NCBI RefSeq assembly: GCF_050107715.1 | Contig: NZ_JBNILN010000004.1 | Location: forward strand, 1-64,000 | Direction of reading: 5' to 3' | From: Metabacillus_B sp050107715 | GTDB taxonomy: Bacteria > Bacillota > Bacilli > Bacillales > Bacillaceae | DNA length: 64,000 nt | Shown: positions 17,745 to 25,849 of the stretch, in pieces | How positions within the stretch are numbered: the stretch's first letter is position 1 | How the letters are laid out: each line of letters opens with the position of its first letter | Translations under genes and position numbers: made by a program | Notes under the pieces: model-generated | What the model was told of the DNA's origin: nothing | The model's input: the letters and a program-made list of their open reading frames with translations, nothing else | Database searches by the model: none

Positions 17745-18887
17745 TTACTCTTCTTTTTCGCCAACGTACGTATAGTTAATTTCGTACTGTTTAAGAGCTT
17801 CTTCATCTAGATCAAATCCGAGACCCGGCTTGCCGGAAGCGCGCAAGTAGCCTTCGCTGTCGACTTTGAGCATTGTATCCGGAGTCTGTATATAATCGCG
17901 GCGCTCAATGGACCAGGCTGGCGGATCATATGGAAATTCGATAAAGGGACTGTTGCTTATGCCGAGCACAATATGGAGGTTTGCGATGACGCCAATTCCA
18001 TTTGTCCATGTATGCGGGCTGTAAATGCTGCCTTTAGCCTGTACATAGTCCGCGATCTTCCTTCCGTACGTGATTCCTCCGCATAAAGCAACGTCAGGCT
18101 GATAAACGTCGAGAGATCCCTTATCAGATAAATCTCTGAACTCGTGGAAACGGCGGTTCATTTCGCCTCCTGCGATCCGGACGCTTGTCATTTGACGGAG
18201 CCGTGCCATATTTTCGGCATCATCGTGGGGAAGAGGTTCCTCCAGCCAGAATACGTTATATTTCTCAAGTTCCTTCGCTACATTGGCAGCCGTTTTCAAA
18301 TCCCATGTCCGATCTGTATCCCAAGGCATTTTCCAGCCCTGGTTGGCATCCACCATAATTTCCATTTTATCGCCGATTGCTTTTCTTACTTCTTCCACAA
18401 CCGCTATATCATCTTTTATGTTGCTGTGGTGAAAACGGATTTTCATCGCTTTAAACCCCTGATCAGCCAGTTTCAGGGCACGCTGTGCACGTTCTTCCTT
18501 CGTCACAAGCTCGCCAGTCGAGGCATAGGCAAGCACTTTATCCTGTTTGCCGCCAAGAAGCTTGTATACAGGCTGGCCGGATGCTTTTCCGATAATATCC
18601 CATAGAGCGAGGTCGAGAGGCCAAGGGCGGCCGTAGTGAAAATCGATGTTATCCAGCACTTTGGCATGCCGTTCCACATCAAACGGATCCTGGCCGATAA
18701 ACAAATGCTCATGGCCTTCAAATCCGGTCATTAAGTCGCCGGAGCCTACCCCGGTGATGCCTTCATCCGTATGTACATAAACAAGGGTGGAAGCGAACTG
18801 CTTTCTTGGTGCCGGATCCCACGCTGCCTTAAAAGGGGGGTCTAGAGGGAGTAAATAGTGTTTGATTTCAATTCCTGTAATTTTCAC
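17745..18887 (-). CDS. Enolase-superfamily sugar-acid dehydratase or racemase (mandelate racemase/muconate lactonizing type)
   Basis: 380 residues. The order of active-site motifs fits the superfamily: KAMKIRFHHS (KxR-type catalytic strand 2, about 163), metal ligands in MVDANQGW (about 199), WLEEPLPHDD (about 238) and IAGGEMNRRFHEF (about 262), DVYQPDVALCGG, then the general-base histidine in YSPHTWTNGIG (about 315) and FIEFPYDPP. Mandelate-racemase-subgroup members with this layout mostly dehydrate aldonic or aldaric acids. The substrate here is not recognised. It is the first gene of the unit and is divergent from the AraC-type regulator. Confidence 0.85.
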   Translation of the reverse strand: MKITGIEIKHYLLPLDPPFKAAWDPAPRKQFASTLVYVHTDEGITGVGSGDLMTGFEGHEHLFIGQDPFDVERHAKVLDNIDFHYGRPWPLDLALWDIIGKASGQPVYKLLGGKQDKVLAYASTGELVTKEERAQRALKLADQGFKAMKIRFHHSNIKDDIAVVEEVRKAIGDKMEIMVDANQGWKMPWDTDRTWDLKTAANVAKELEKYNVFWLEEPLPHDDAENMARLRQMTSVRIAGGEMNRRFHEFRDLSDKGSLDVYQPDVALCGGITYGRKIADYVQAKGSIYSPHTWTNGIGVIANLHIVLGISNSPFIEFPYDPPAWSIERRDYIQTPDTMLKVDSEGYLRASGKPGLGFDLDEEALKQYEINYTYVGEKEE

Positions 18888-18889
18888 GA

Positions 18890-19385
18890 TGATTCCTCCA
18901 ATGACTATTTTTTATTTGCCTAAAACAAGCTCTGTCCAATAATGGCTGTTCAGCGCTTATGCCTCTTTTATGAATCCCGGCTGTATTCTAAGCTCCATAA
19001 TGGGTGGACACCTTAAGTTCATCTGTAATCAATCTGTATATCTTTTGCCCGGACGAATGGAAATATGTGATAAAAGAGCCTTGTGCCGGGATACAGTATA
19101 GTGGGCAGCATGCGCATGGAAGAAAAGCATTTGAACCAATCTGAACGAACAAACCATTTTTTCTTTCCCCGCTTTCTGCTCAATAAAACATATAATGCAC
19201 ATAATTTCAAAAAGCAGATTTCCGGATCATCATTATCGAATCGTTTATGCAGCGTGCTCTATTTTCAAATTAAGCTTGAAAAATAAAAGTTTACCTCTTA
19301 TTGTAGGAACATAAGGAAAATTAAAACATGGATGATATTCTCTTTTTTATATACTTTTTTTCATATAGGGGGCAGGTATTCCACC
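18890..19385. other. Divergent intergenic region between the enolase-superfamily gene and the AraC regulator
   Basis: About 500 bp with no convincing gene on either strand. It is presumed to hold the promoters and AraC-family operator of both divergent units. No clear inverted repeat or -35/-10 pair could be fixed by eye. Confidence 0.5.
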
Positions 19386-20165
19386 ATGCGTTCAATCGGA
19401 AAGCTTAAGATCCATCAGCATACCTACTGGCAATCCCTGGACCGGTTTCTGCTCGAACAGGATACCTATCCGCACTGGAGCATCTTTATTATTGAAAAAG
19501 GAAAACTTGGATATCGTGTCCTTGAGGAATCCGGTACCGGGGAGCCAGGAGATTTCCTCCTTTGTCCGCCTGGACTCCCATTAAAAAGAGAGGCTTTGAC
19601 TTCATTGGATTTTCATTTTTTTCAGTTTGAATGGGAGGGGGAGCATGGAGAATGGTTGTCCGGGAAGTTTACAATCAAGGATAACGAAAGGCTCCAATCC
19701 AATTTTAACTATTTAAAGCGTTACGCCTTCGAGCAGGATGACCATGCACGCAGAATCAAAGAGCATTATCTGCTGGACTTGTTTCTTCTGTACAGAATAG
19801 AAGCTGAAAAAGGAATGATGGAACCGACCAGTGTTCCATTTCAGGACAGGCTGATCTATAAGGCCGTTCTCTATATACGCGAGCATGCATTTGAGCAGAT
19901 CGCGTTAAATCAGATTGCTCAGGAAATCGGGCTCAGTCCTGTCCAATTTACAAGGAGGTTCTCACGGAGCACCGGTATGACTCCGAACGACTATGTAACA
20001 TCAATACGGATCAGGCAGGCTAGGGAAATGCTGCTTGAAACGGATAAAACGTTAGATGCCATTGCGAAGGAATGCGGATTTAACAACGGTTTCTACTTGA
20101 GCCGGGTTTTTAAGAAAAGAATGAAAATGTCCCCGGCTGCATACAGGAAAACCCACTGGATTTAA
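19386..20165 (+). CDS. AraC-family transcriptional regulator
   Basis: 259 residues from the ATG at 19386, chosen because GGGGGCAGG (19369-19377) precedes it; an in-frame ATG 54 nt upstream lacks a site. A cupin-like sensor domain (about 1-150, with QFEWEGEHGEWL) is followed by two helix-turn-helix units: FEQIALNQIAQEIGLSPVQFTRRF (about 177) and DAIAKECGFNNGFYLSRVFKKRMKMSPAAYR at the C terminus. It is divergent from the enolase-superfamily/ALDH/ADH unit and probably activates it in response to the pathway substrate. Confidence 0.88.
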   Translation: MRSIGKLKIHQHTYWQSLDRFLLEQDTYPHWSIFIIEKGKLGYRVLEESGTGEPGDFLLCPPGLPLKREALTSLDFHFFQFEWEGEHGEWLSGKFTIKDNERLQSNFNYLKRYAFEQDDHARRIKEHYLLDLFLLYRIEAEKGMMEPTSVPFQDRLIYKAVLYIREHAFEQIALNQIAQEIGLSPVQFTRRFSRSTGMTPNDYVTSIRIRQAREMLLETDKTLDAIAKECGFNNGFYLSRVFKKRMKMSPAAYRKTHWI

Positions 20166-20201
20166 ATGGGACAAAAGGTTTGAAAGTAAATACTTGAATT
20201 T

Positions 20202-20219
20202 AGTACCTGAGCGGGTATA
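20202..20219 (+). promoter_or_regulatory. Candidate CstR operator upstream of cstR
   Basis: AGTACCTGAGCGGGTATA is an imperfect inverted repeat of the TACC...GGTA type, similar to the sites at 20584, 20628, 20676 and 21804. Its place ahead of cstR suggests autoregulation. Confidence 0.5.
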
Positions 20220-20282
20220 TGATAATCATACTGATTCTGCAGGCATGCCTGCATGATTGTTACATGAAATGAGGTGAACAGG

Positions 20283-20543
20283 ATGGAGTACGATAAAAAT
20301 ATTGTGAACCGTCTAAAGCGGATTGAAGGACAAGTTAAAGGTGTAATCGGAATGATGGAACAGGGGAAGGACTGCAGGGAAATTGTGACTCAGCTGTCTG
20401 CTGCACGCAACGCAATCGACAGGACAATGGGCGTCATTGTCAGTCAAAACCTTGAAGAGTGTGTCAGAGAAAATATTGCAAATGGCGAGGGAACCGATCA
20501 TTTAGTAAAACAGGCTGTAGAGCTTCTTGTAAAAAGCAGGTAA
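20283..20543 (+). CDS. cstR: CstR-type persulfide-sensing repressor (CsoR/FrmR family)
   Basis: 86 residues, all-helical DUF156 family. The two cysteines expected for persulfide sensing are present in GKDCREIVTQ (Cys31) and NLEECVRENI (Cys60). The copper-sensing CsoR His/Cys pattern is absent and the sequence follows staphylococcal CstR (start MEYDKNIVNRLKRIEGQVKG). An ATG at 20283 with GAGGTG 7 nt before it is preferred over the GTG at 20274. It heads a cluster of sulfur-transfer genes and should repress it until per- or polysulfides form a disulfide or polysulfide bridge between the cysteines. Confidence 0.9.
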   Translation: MEYDKNIVNRLKRIEGQVKGVIGMMEQGKDCREIVTQLSAARNAIDRTMGVIVSQNLEECVRENIANGEGTDHLVKQAVELLVKSR

Positions 20544-20555
20544 ATAACTTTTGGG

Positions 20556-20584
20556 TTGACAGTATCGGAACCATTTAGTATTGT
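20556..20584 (+). promoter_or_regulatory. Predicted promoter of the reactive-sulfur operon
   Basis: TTGACA (20556-20561) and TATTGT (20579-20584) with a 17-bp spacer. A second TTGACA at about 20617 could form another promoter with TAAAAT near 20642. Candidate CstR sites overlap or directly follow both. Confidence 0.6.
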
Positions 20585-20602
20585 TATACCAACAGGGGTA
20601 AT
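20584..20602 (+). promoter_or_regulatory. Candidate CstR operator 1 of the sulfur operon
   Basis: TATACCAACAGGGGTAA, an inverted repeat with TACC and GGTA arms, overlaps the -10 and start region of the predicted promoter. Confidence 0.5.
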
Positions 20603-20627
20603 TTACCTGAGTTTTTTTGACACTTTA

Positions 20628-20643
20628 TATACCCCTACGGGTA
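20628..20643 (+). promoter_or_regulatory. Candidate CstR operator 2 of the sulfur operon
   Basis: TATACCCCTACGGGTA has the same arms as the neighbouring sites and lies in the spacer of the possible second promoter. Confidence 0.6.
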
Positions 20644-20675
20644 AAATCTGAGAAACAAATTTTTTTGTTAATAAT

Positions 20676-20691
20676 TATACCCCTCAGGGTA
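20676..20691 (+). promoter_or_regulatory. Candidate CstR operator 3 of the sulfur operon
   Basis: TATACCCCTCAGGGTA, about 20 bp upstream of the first structural gene. It differs from operator 2 in the centre only. Confidence 0.6.
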
Positions 20692-20710
20692 ATTAATTGG
20701 AGGAATATAC

Positions 20711-21193
20711 ATGTCAGAACAGAAGAAAACAACCAACATTATTTTATTCAGCGGTGATTACGATAAAGCAATCGCTGCATACATCATCGCGAACGGAGCT
20801 GCAGCATACGATCACGAGGTAACAATCTTTCATACATTCTGGGGATTGAACGCGCTTCGAAAAGATGAACCGCTGACTGTGAAGAAAGGATTCATTGAAA
20901 AGATGTTTGGGAAAATGATGCCGCGCGGTGCGGATAGAATGGGACTTTCTAAAATGAATTTTGCAGGTATGGGGCCTAAAATGATCAAGAACGTCATGAA
21001 AAAGCACAATGTGATGAGCTTGCCGCAGCTAATCGATATGGCACAGGAGCAAGATATTAAGCTAGTTGCATGCACGATGACCATGGATCTTCTCGGACTG
21101 CAGCAAAAAGAGCTGCTCGATAAGATTGAATATGGTGGTGTTGCAGCGTATTTAGCTGATGCAGAGAACGGCAATGTAAACTTGTTCATCTAA
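20711..21193 (+). CDS. DsrE/DsrF-like sulfur-carrier family protein
   Basis: 160 residues of the DsrE2-like family (DrsE fold), proteins that hand sulfane sulfur between cysteines. It begins TTNIILFSGDYDKAIAAYIIANGAAA and has a conserved cysteine in KLVACTMTMDLLGL (about residue 120), the expected persulfide site. It follows CstR-like operators, is preceded by TTGGAGG, and lies 20 nt before the TusA-rhodanese gene, so it probably relays sulfur to that protein. Confidence 0.85.
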   Translation: MSEQKKTTNIILFSGDYDKAIAAYIIANGAAAYDHEVTIFHTFWGLNALRKDEPLTVKKGFIEKMFGKMMPRGADRMGLSKMNFAGMGPKMIKNVMKKHNVMSLPQLIDMAQEQDIKLVACTMTMDLLGLQQKELLDKIEYGGVAAYLADAENGNVNLFI

Positions 21194-21213
21194 ACCAACG
21201 AGGAGGAATGAAA

Positions 21214-21786
21214 ATGAACCAAATTAAATCTGATGTAACATTAGACGCTAAAGGATTAGCTTGCCCAATGCCGATTGTTAAAACGAAAAAGGCGATTAAC
21301 GGGCTTGAGCCAGGTCAGGTAATCGAGGTTCAGGCAACGGATAAAGGATCAAAGGCTGACTTAAAGGCATGGGCTGAGAGTACTGGGCATCAATACATCG
21401 GTACGATTGAAGAGGGAGAAGTCCTAAAACATTATCTGAGAAAGTCTTCAAGTGAGGAAGCTGCAGAAAAGTCGTTTCCTAATGTCTTGAATAATAAGGA
21501 GTTAGAAAAAATCATTAAAGAGGATTCAAATACTGTTGTCCTTGATGTACGAGAGGAAGCAGAATACGCATTCAGCCATATACCTGGAGCTGTATCCATC
21601 CCGCTTGGCGAGTTAAAGACCCGCCTTGGAGAACTGGACAAATCCGCTGCTATCCATGTTGTCTGCCGGACTGGGAGCAGAAGCGATCTGGCCGCTCAGC
21701 AGCTGCAATCGGAAGGATTTGAGAAAGTAACCAATGTAGTTCCGGGCATGAGCAGCTGGACTGGTGAAACAACAAGCGTCAAATAA
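21214..21786 (+). CDS. TusA-rhodanese fusion sulfurtransferase
   Basis: 190 residues with two domains. The N-terminal TusA-like domain (about 1-75) contains LACPMPIVKTKKAI with the sulfur-accepting cysteine. The C-terminal rhodanese domain (about 90-190) has VLDVREEAEYAFSHIPGA and the active loop VVCRTGSRS. It resembles a shortened CstA of the staphylococcal cst operon. The ATG at 21214 is preferred over 21208 because AGGAGG ends at 21206, too close to the earlier ATG. It channels sulfane sulfur from per- and polysulfides (family knowledge). Confidence 0.88.
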   Translation: MNQIKSDVTLDAKGLACPMPIVKTKKAINGLEPGQVIEVQATDKGSKADLKAWAESTGHQYIGTIEEGEVLKHYLRKSSSEEAAEKSFPNVLNNKELEKIIKEDSNTVVLDVREEAEYAFSHIPGAVSIPLGELKTRLGELDKSAAIHVVCRTGSRSDLAAQQLQSEGFEKVTNVVPGMSSWTGETTSVK

Positions 21787-21803
21787 ATTTTTTTAATTAA
21801 CTT

Positions 21804-21821
21804 TATACTATAGGGGGTATA
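21804..21821 (+). promoter_or_regulatory. Candidate internal CstR operator
   Basis: TATACTATAGGGGGTATA has TATAC/GTATA arms and directly precedes the rhodanese-dioxygenase gene; its G run also serves as ribosome-binding site. Suggests a second control point inside the operon. Confidence 0.5.
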
Positions 21822-21826
21822 AAACG

Positions 21827-22954
21827 ATGTCTTACCAACCAATGACAGCGAATGAAGTGACTCAAAAAATCATTAATAAAGAACCACTTTTTATTCTGGA
21901 TGTACGCAATCAAAGCGATGTTGAAGATTGGAAAATAGAAGGCTTGGAATTTCAGCATAGAAACGTACCATACTTTGATCTCCTTGATGGTGTGGAGGAA
22001 ATTCTTCCGGACATTCCTGAAGACCGCCAAGTACTGGTCGTCTGTGCTAAGGAAGGTTCGTCCGTAATGGTGGCGGAAATGCTTTCCGAAGCAGGCAGGG
22101 ACGTATATTACCTTGCAGGAGGCATGAAAGGCTGGAGCGAGCATCTTGAGCCCGTTAAAGCAGGAGATTTAAAAGACGGAGGAGAGCTATACCAGTTTGT
22201 CCGAATTGGAAAAGGGTGCCTTTCCTATATGGTCATCTCCGGCGGTGAGGCAGCCGTTATCGATGCTACTAGGATGACAGACGTGTTTACTGAATTTGCT
22301 GAACAAAAAGGCGCCGTGATCAAACATGTACTCGATACCCATTTGCATGCGGATCACATTTCCGGCGGAAGAACAATCGCTGAACAAACCGGGGCTTCCT
22401 ATTGGCTGCCTCCTAAGGATGCTGAAGAAGTAACGTTTTCCTACGAACCACTCGAAGATGGAACAGAACTGAAAATAGGGGGAACGTCCATTGATATTCA
22501 AGCTCTGTATTCCCCCGGACACACAATCGGCTCCACTTCATTCATAGTGGATGAGAGCTACCTGCTATCCGGTGACATCCTGTTTGTTGACTCAATTGGA
22601 AGACCGGACCTTGCAGGGCTTGCAGAGGATTGGGTTGGCGATTTGCGTGAATCCCTTTACACCCGCTATAGAGAGCTTTCAGAGGACTTGTTTGTTCTTC
22701 CCGCCCATTTTATGATGGTGAGCGAAATGAACAGCAATGGATCAGTGGGTAAAAAGCTCGGAACATTGATTGCAGAGAACCATGGAATGAACATTGCCGA
22801 CGAAAGTGAATTTAGAGAGTTAGTAACAGGCAATCTGCCTCCGCAGCCAAATGCTTATCAGGAAATCCGTGAAACAAATATGGGGAAAATCAGCCCGGAT
22901 TCAGAAAAACAGCGTGAGATGGAAATCGGTCCAAACCGATGCGCTGTCAGATAA
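21827..22954 (+). CDS. Rhodanese-persulfide dioxygenase fusion (MBL fold, CstB-like)
   Basis: 375 residues. The N-terminal rhodanese domain (about 1-105) has FILDVRNQSDVEDW and the cysteine loop VVCAKEGSSVM. The C-terminal metallo-beta-lactamase domain (about 115-350) carries HLHADHISGG, SPGHTIGS and LSGDILFVDSIGRPDL, the ETHE1/persulfide dioxygenase pattern that binds one non-haem iron and oxidises glutathione- or coenzyme A-type persulfides to sulfite. Domain order is rhodanese first, whereas staphylococcal CstB begins with the dioxygenase. Sulfite made here could be exported by the TauE-type protein two genes on. Confidence 0.88.
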   Translation: MSYQPMTANEVTQKIINKEPLFILDVRNQSDVEDWKIEGLEFQHRNVPYFDLLDGVEEILPDIPEDRQVLVVCAKEGSSVMVAEMLSEAGRDVYYLAGGMKGWSEHLEPVKAGDLKDGGELYQFVRIGKGCLSYMVISGGEAAVIDATRMTDVFTEFAEQKGAVIKHVLDTHLHADHISGGRTIAEQTGASYWLPPKDAEEVTFSYEPLEDGTELKIGGTSIDIQALYSPGHTIGSTSFIVDESYLLSGDILFVDSIGRPDLAGLAEDWVGDLRESLYTRYRELSEDLFVLPAHFMMVSEMNSNGSVGKKLGTLIAENHGMNIADESEFRELVTGNLPPQPNAYQEIRETNMGKISPDSEKQREMEIGPNRCAVR

Positions 22955-22985
22955 ATTAAAACTTATTTTAAAGGAGACTGGAAAA

Positions 22986-23213
22986 ATGAATGTACAAAAA
23001 GTATTAGACGCTAAAGGACTTGCCTGCCCGATGCCTATCGTAAAAACAAAGAAAGCTATGAATGAATTGCAGACAGGTGAAATCCTGGAAATGCATGCGA
23101 CAGATAAGGGAGCTAAAGCGGACATTGCCGCATGGTCAAAATCAGGAGGACATGAATTGCTGCAAACAGAAGAAGAGGGCGGCGTCCTTAAGTTCTGGAT
23201 TAAAAAAGGATAA
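22986..23213 (+). CDS. TusA family sulfur-carrier protein
   Basis: 75 residues, a stand-alone TusA domain with the sulfur-binding cysteine in LACPMPIVKTKKAM (about Cys14). It is closely similar to the TusA half of the fusion gene at 21214, indicating duplication within the operon. The start at 22986 follows AAAGGAGAC. The frame is open upstream inside the dioxygenase gene, but that extension is not part of the family. Confidence 0.9.
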   Translation: MNVQKVLDAKGLACPMPIVKTKKAMNELQTGEILEMHATDKGAKADIAAWSKSGGHELLQTEEEGGVLKFWIKKG

Positions 23214-23264
23214 TGATAATAGGGAACCGGTAGTGGTTCCCTTTTTTAAAAGGAGGTAGCTTAA

Positions 23265-24047
23265 ATGGATATAGGATTTATCCTTGTTATATTTTTAATC
23301 GGTTTTGTCGGCTCATACATTTCCGGCATGCTTGGAATTGGCGGCTCGATCATCAAGTATCCTATGCTGCTGTATATTCCTCCACTATTCGGTCTCGCTG
23401 CATTCAGCGCGCATGAAGTATCCGGAATAAGTGCCATACAGGTATTCTTTGCAACAATTGGCGGTGTATGGGCCTATCGGAAAGGAAATTATTTAAACAA
23501 GGGGCTCATCCTTTATATGGGAGTCAGCATTTTAGCCGGGAGCTTCATTGGAGGCTTTGGTTCCAGGGCAATGTCAGAGGAAGGGATCAACATTATTTAC
23601 GGGTTGCTTGCTTTGACGGCAGCGGTTATGATGTTTATCCCGAAAAAAGGAATCGATGACATTCCGCTAGACCAAGTGACGTTTAATAAATGGATTGCCA
23701 TGATTTTATCCTTTATTGTAGGAATTGGGAGCGGGATTGTCGGGGCGGCAGGAGCGTTTCTGCTCGTTCCGATTATGCTTGTTGTCCTAAAAATCCCGAC
23801 ACGAATGACCATTGCTTCTTCCCTGGCGATTACCTTTATTTCATCAATCGGAGCGACGGCAGGAAAGATATCTACAGGACAGATTGATTATTACCCTGCT
23901 GCCATCATGGTTATTGCAAGCTTAATAGCCGCTCCGCTAGGCGCTGTGGCTGGAAAGAAAATGAATACAAAGTATTTGCAGATTATCCTTGCGCTTCTCA
24001 TCTCAGCAACTGCGGTAAAAATTTGGCTTGATATTTTTAATTTTTAA
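23265..24047 (+). CDS. TauE/SafE family anion exporter (probable sulfite exporter)
   Basis: 260 residues with about eight hydrophobic helices. The two halves carry the repeated glycine-rich motif of the family: YISGMLGIGGSIIKYP (about 18) and GIVGAAGAFLLVPIMLV (about 160). AAAGGAGG precedes the start. TauE-type genes are standard members of cst-like operons and are thought to export sulfite or related sulfur anions made by the dioxygenase. Confidence 0.88.
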   Translation: MDIGFILVIFLIGFVGSYISGMLGIGGSIIKYPMLLYIPPLFGLAAFSAHEVSGISAIQVFFATIGGVWAYRKGNYLNKGLILYMGVSILAGSFIGGFGSRAMSEEGINIIYGLLALTAAVMMFIPKKGIDDIPLDQVTFNKWIAMILSFIVGIGSGIVGAAGAFLLVPIMLVVLKIPTRMTIASSLAITFISSIGATAGKISTGQIDYYPAAIMVIASLIAAPLGAVAGKKMNTKYLQIILALLISATAVKIWLDIFNF

Positions 24048-24094
24048 CGGACAGAGCTATAATACGTGTAAACACGTAAAGGGAGGCTATACGA

Positions 24095-24523
24095 ATGATG
24101 AAGTCCACCGTAACCTGGGCAGGAAATCTGGCTTTTGACGGATTGTCCCCGTCCGGTCATGAAATCAAAATGGATGCAGGACAGGAAGCCGGGGGCGTCA
24201 ACAGCGGTCCACGGCCGACAGAATTGCTGCTGCATGCTGTTGCTGGATGCACAGGGATTGATATCGTTCTGATTTTAAAGAAAATGCGCTTGGAACCACA
24301 GGATTTCCGAATGGAAATAGAAGGGGAAAGAGCAGAGGACCATCCGAAGCGGTTTACCCGTCTTCATATCAACTATGTGCTGGAAGGCGAGCTCCCTGAT
24401 GAAAAAGTCGCGAAAGCCATTAAGCTTTCAAAGGATAAATATTGTTCAGTCTCCCATTCCCTCAATGCCGATCTCAGCGTGAGCTACTCCATTAACGGTA
24501 AAGAAGGACAGCAGGAAATATAA
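24095..24523 (+). CDS. OsmC-family protein
   Basis: 142 residues. OsmC/Ohr fold with GGVNSGPRPTELLLHAVAGCTGIDIVLILKK (first redox cysteine about 49) and the second cysteine in DKYCSVSHSL (about 120). Members are thiol peroxidases or persulfide-related proteins. Here it is the last gene of the sulfur operon and may reduce organic hydroperoxides or act on low-molecular-weight persulfides (inference). A strong terminator follows. Confidence 0.85.
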   Translation: MMKSTVTWAGNLAFDGLSPSGHEIKMDAGQEAGGVNSGPRPTELLLHAVAGCTGIDIVLILKKMRLEPQDFRMEIEGERAEDHPKRFTRLHINYVLEGELPDEKVAKAIKLSKDKYCSVSHSLNADLSVSYSINGKEGQQEI

Positions 24524-24531
24524 AAAAAAGC

Positions 24532-24567
24532 AAAAAAATCCTTGTCTGCGCAGACAAGGATTTTTTT
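24532..24567. terminator. Bidirectional terminator between the sulfur operon and satP
   Basis: Perfect palindrome AATCCTTGTCTGC / GCAGACAAGGATT flanked by A and T runs of seven, serving both converging genes. Confidence 0.95.
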
Positions 24568-24570
24568 CAA

Positions 24571-25188
24571 CTACTTTTTAAATACACCAAAAGGTTTTCC
24601 GACCGGCAGAAACTCGCGTCCAAAGTGGACATTCAGCACAGCTGCAGCTGATCCGTAAAAGGAGAGAAGCGCAATCAGCATTTCTGAAACAGCAGCCAGC
24701 ATGTGGGTCGCTTCGTGCATAATGCCGAATGAACTTAATGAAAGACCAATAAATAAGAAATCAATAAGGACGAAAATAGCAAAAAGCACTTTATGGGTCT
24801 CCATCGCACCAATCGTCATAAAGAGACTAAAGATTAAATACCCTGTGAAAGCAATGCCGAGCTGCCTTGAATCTGCGTCTGCTGCGAGCTGTTCACCGAA
24901 AACGCCAAGCTGGATCAGCCATGAAGCGCCAACTCCCAGCCAAAATAGACCGAAGGCGCCAAATGCTGTGGAGCCAAAGGTATTATTATGCTTTGCATCC
25001 TGTATACTCGCAAACAATTGCGCAAAGCCGCCAAGGAAGATTGCCCAGGGAAGAATGAAGGCAAGACCTTCTGTTAAGCCAAGTTTTTGGGAAGATGCGA
25101 CAAATGTAACCATCGCCAAACCAAAAAGGCCGATTGCCGAAGGATCGGCTGTCGTAATTTTCACATGCTGTACGTTCTGATTATTCAA
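24571..25188 (-). CDS. SatP/YaaH-type acetate transporter (GPR1/FUN34 family)
   Basis: About 205 residues with six hydrophobic helices. The family motif near the N terminus is DPSAIGLFGLAM (NPAPLGL-type) and FGSTAFGAFGLFW follows. The best start is the TTG at 25188, preceded by CCAGGAGGT at normal spacing; a start 87 nt upstream has no site. Members move acetate or succinate with protons. Convergent with the sulfur operon, with no sign of co-regulation. Confidence 0.82.
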   Translation of the reverse strand: MNNQNVQHVKITTADPSAIGLFGLAMVTFVASSQKLGLTEGLAFILPWAIFLGGFAQLFASIQDAKHNNTFGSTAFGAFGLFWLGVGASWLIQLGVFGEQLAADADSRQLGIAFTGYLIFSLFMTIGAMETHKVLFAIFVLIDFLFIGLSLSSFGIMHEATHMLAAVSEMLIALLSFYGSAAAVLNVHFGREFLPVGKPFGVFKK

Positions 25189-25347
25189 GATGTACCTCCT
25201 GGTTTTTAAAATACATACTTGAACAAAATACAGGAAGAAAGCCGGGGTGTCAATGGAAGAGGCAGACAAAATCACGCAGTTTTACAAAGAGCTGAGGCAT
25301 ATATGAAAGATATGAATACCGGATGAAAGGGGGAAGGAAGGACAAAA

Positions 25348-25536
25348 ATAAAATCGCTGCTCCAAATCTGGAAGAAACGGTTAGCCGTGTTGATTTCAGC
25401 AAGGGGGGGCCGTGTAAAATTACTGAATGAAAATGAAACAGGAAATGTCTATGAAGAAAGGGATCCGTCTAATCAAGTGACAGTTTTCTTCAAAGGCTCC
25501 ATGCTGAAGGTGAAGGACAGACGGCTCTCTTGCTAA
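25348..25536 (+). other. Possible small coding remnant
   Basis: An open frame reads IKSLLQIWKKRL, then ARGGRVKLLNENETG and VTVFFKGSMLKVKDRRLSC, ending TAA at 25536. A polar, protein-like composition and a GGGGGAAGGAAGG just upstream suggest coding history, but the codon at the expected start position is ATA; the nearest normal start is GTG at 25387 (49 residues). No family recognised. The frame holds no domain I can name. Confidence 0.25.
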
Positions 25537-25630
25537 AGACCAGTATCCTGAAGGATATGATGACGTAAACCTTTTGTCTCAAGAAGATTGAAATGGAGAT
25601 AAAAAACCGCTCAGAATAAAACGTTCAGCC

Positions 25631-25657
25631 CGGATGAAACTCTCATCCGTTTTTTTT
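25631..25657 (+). terminator. Rho-independent terminator upstream of the DedA gene
   Basis: CGGATGA / TCATCCG stem, loop AACTC, then eight T. It would end any transcript of the small open frame at 25348-25536. Confidence 0.85.
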
Positions 25658-25849
25658 GCTTTCTCCTACTGGCATTCGGGTGCAAATTGGAATCTTTCCC
25701 ATACTCAGGGTATCAAAAATATGGACATCCCTTTATAATTAGATTAAATCGAAAAATGGCGGTTTAAATCATATTTTGATGATTTGAAATGGCAAGGGCC
25801 GATCAGCAAAAGGCTTTTAAGAATTCAGTACAGGGAAGGATATATTATT

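Noticed and set aside
19019..19210. Minus-strand open frame of 63 codons in the AraC upstream region
   Set aside because: No ribosome-binding site, no recognisable pattern, and it sits in a presumed regulatory region.
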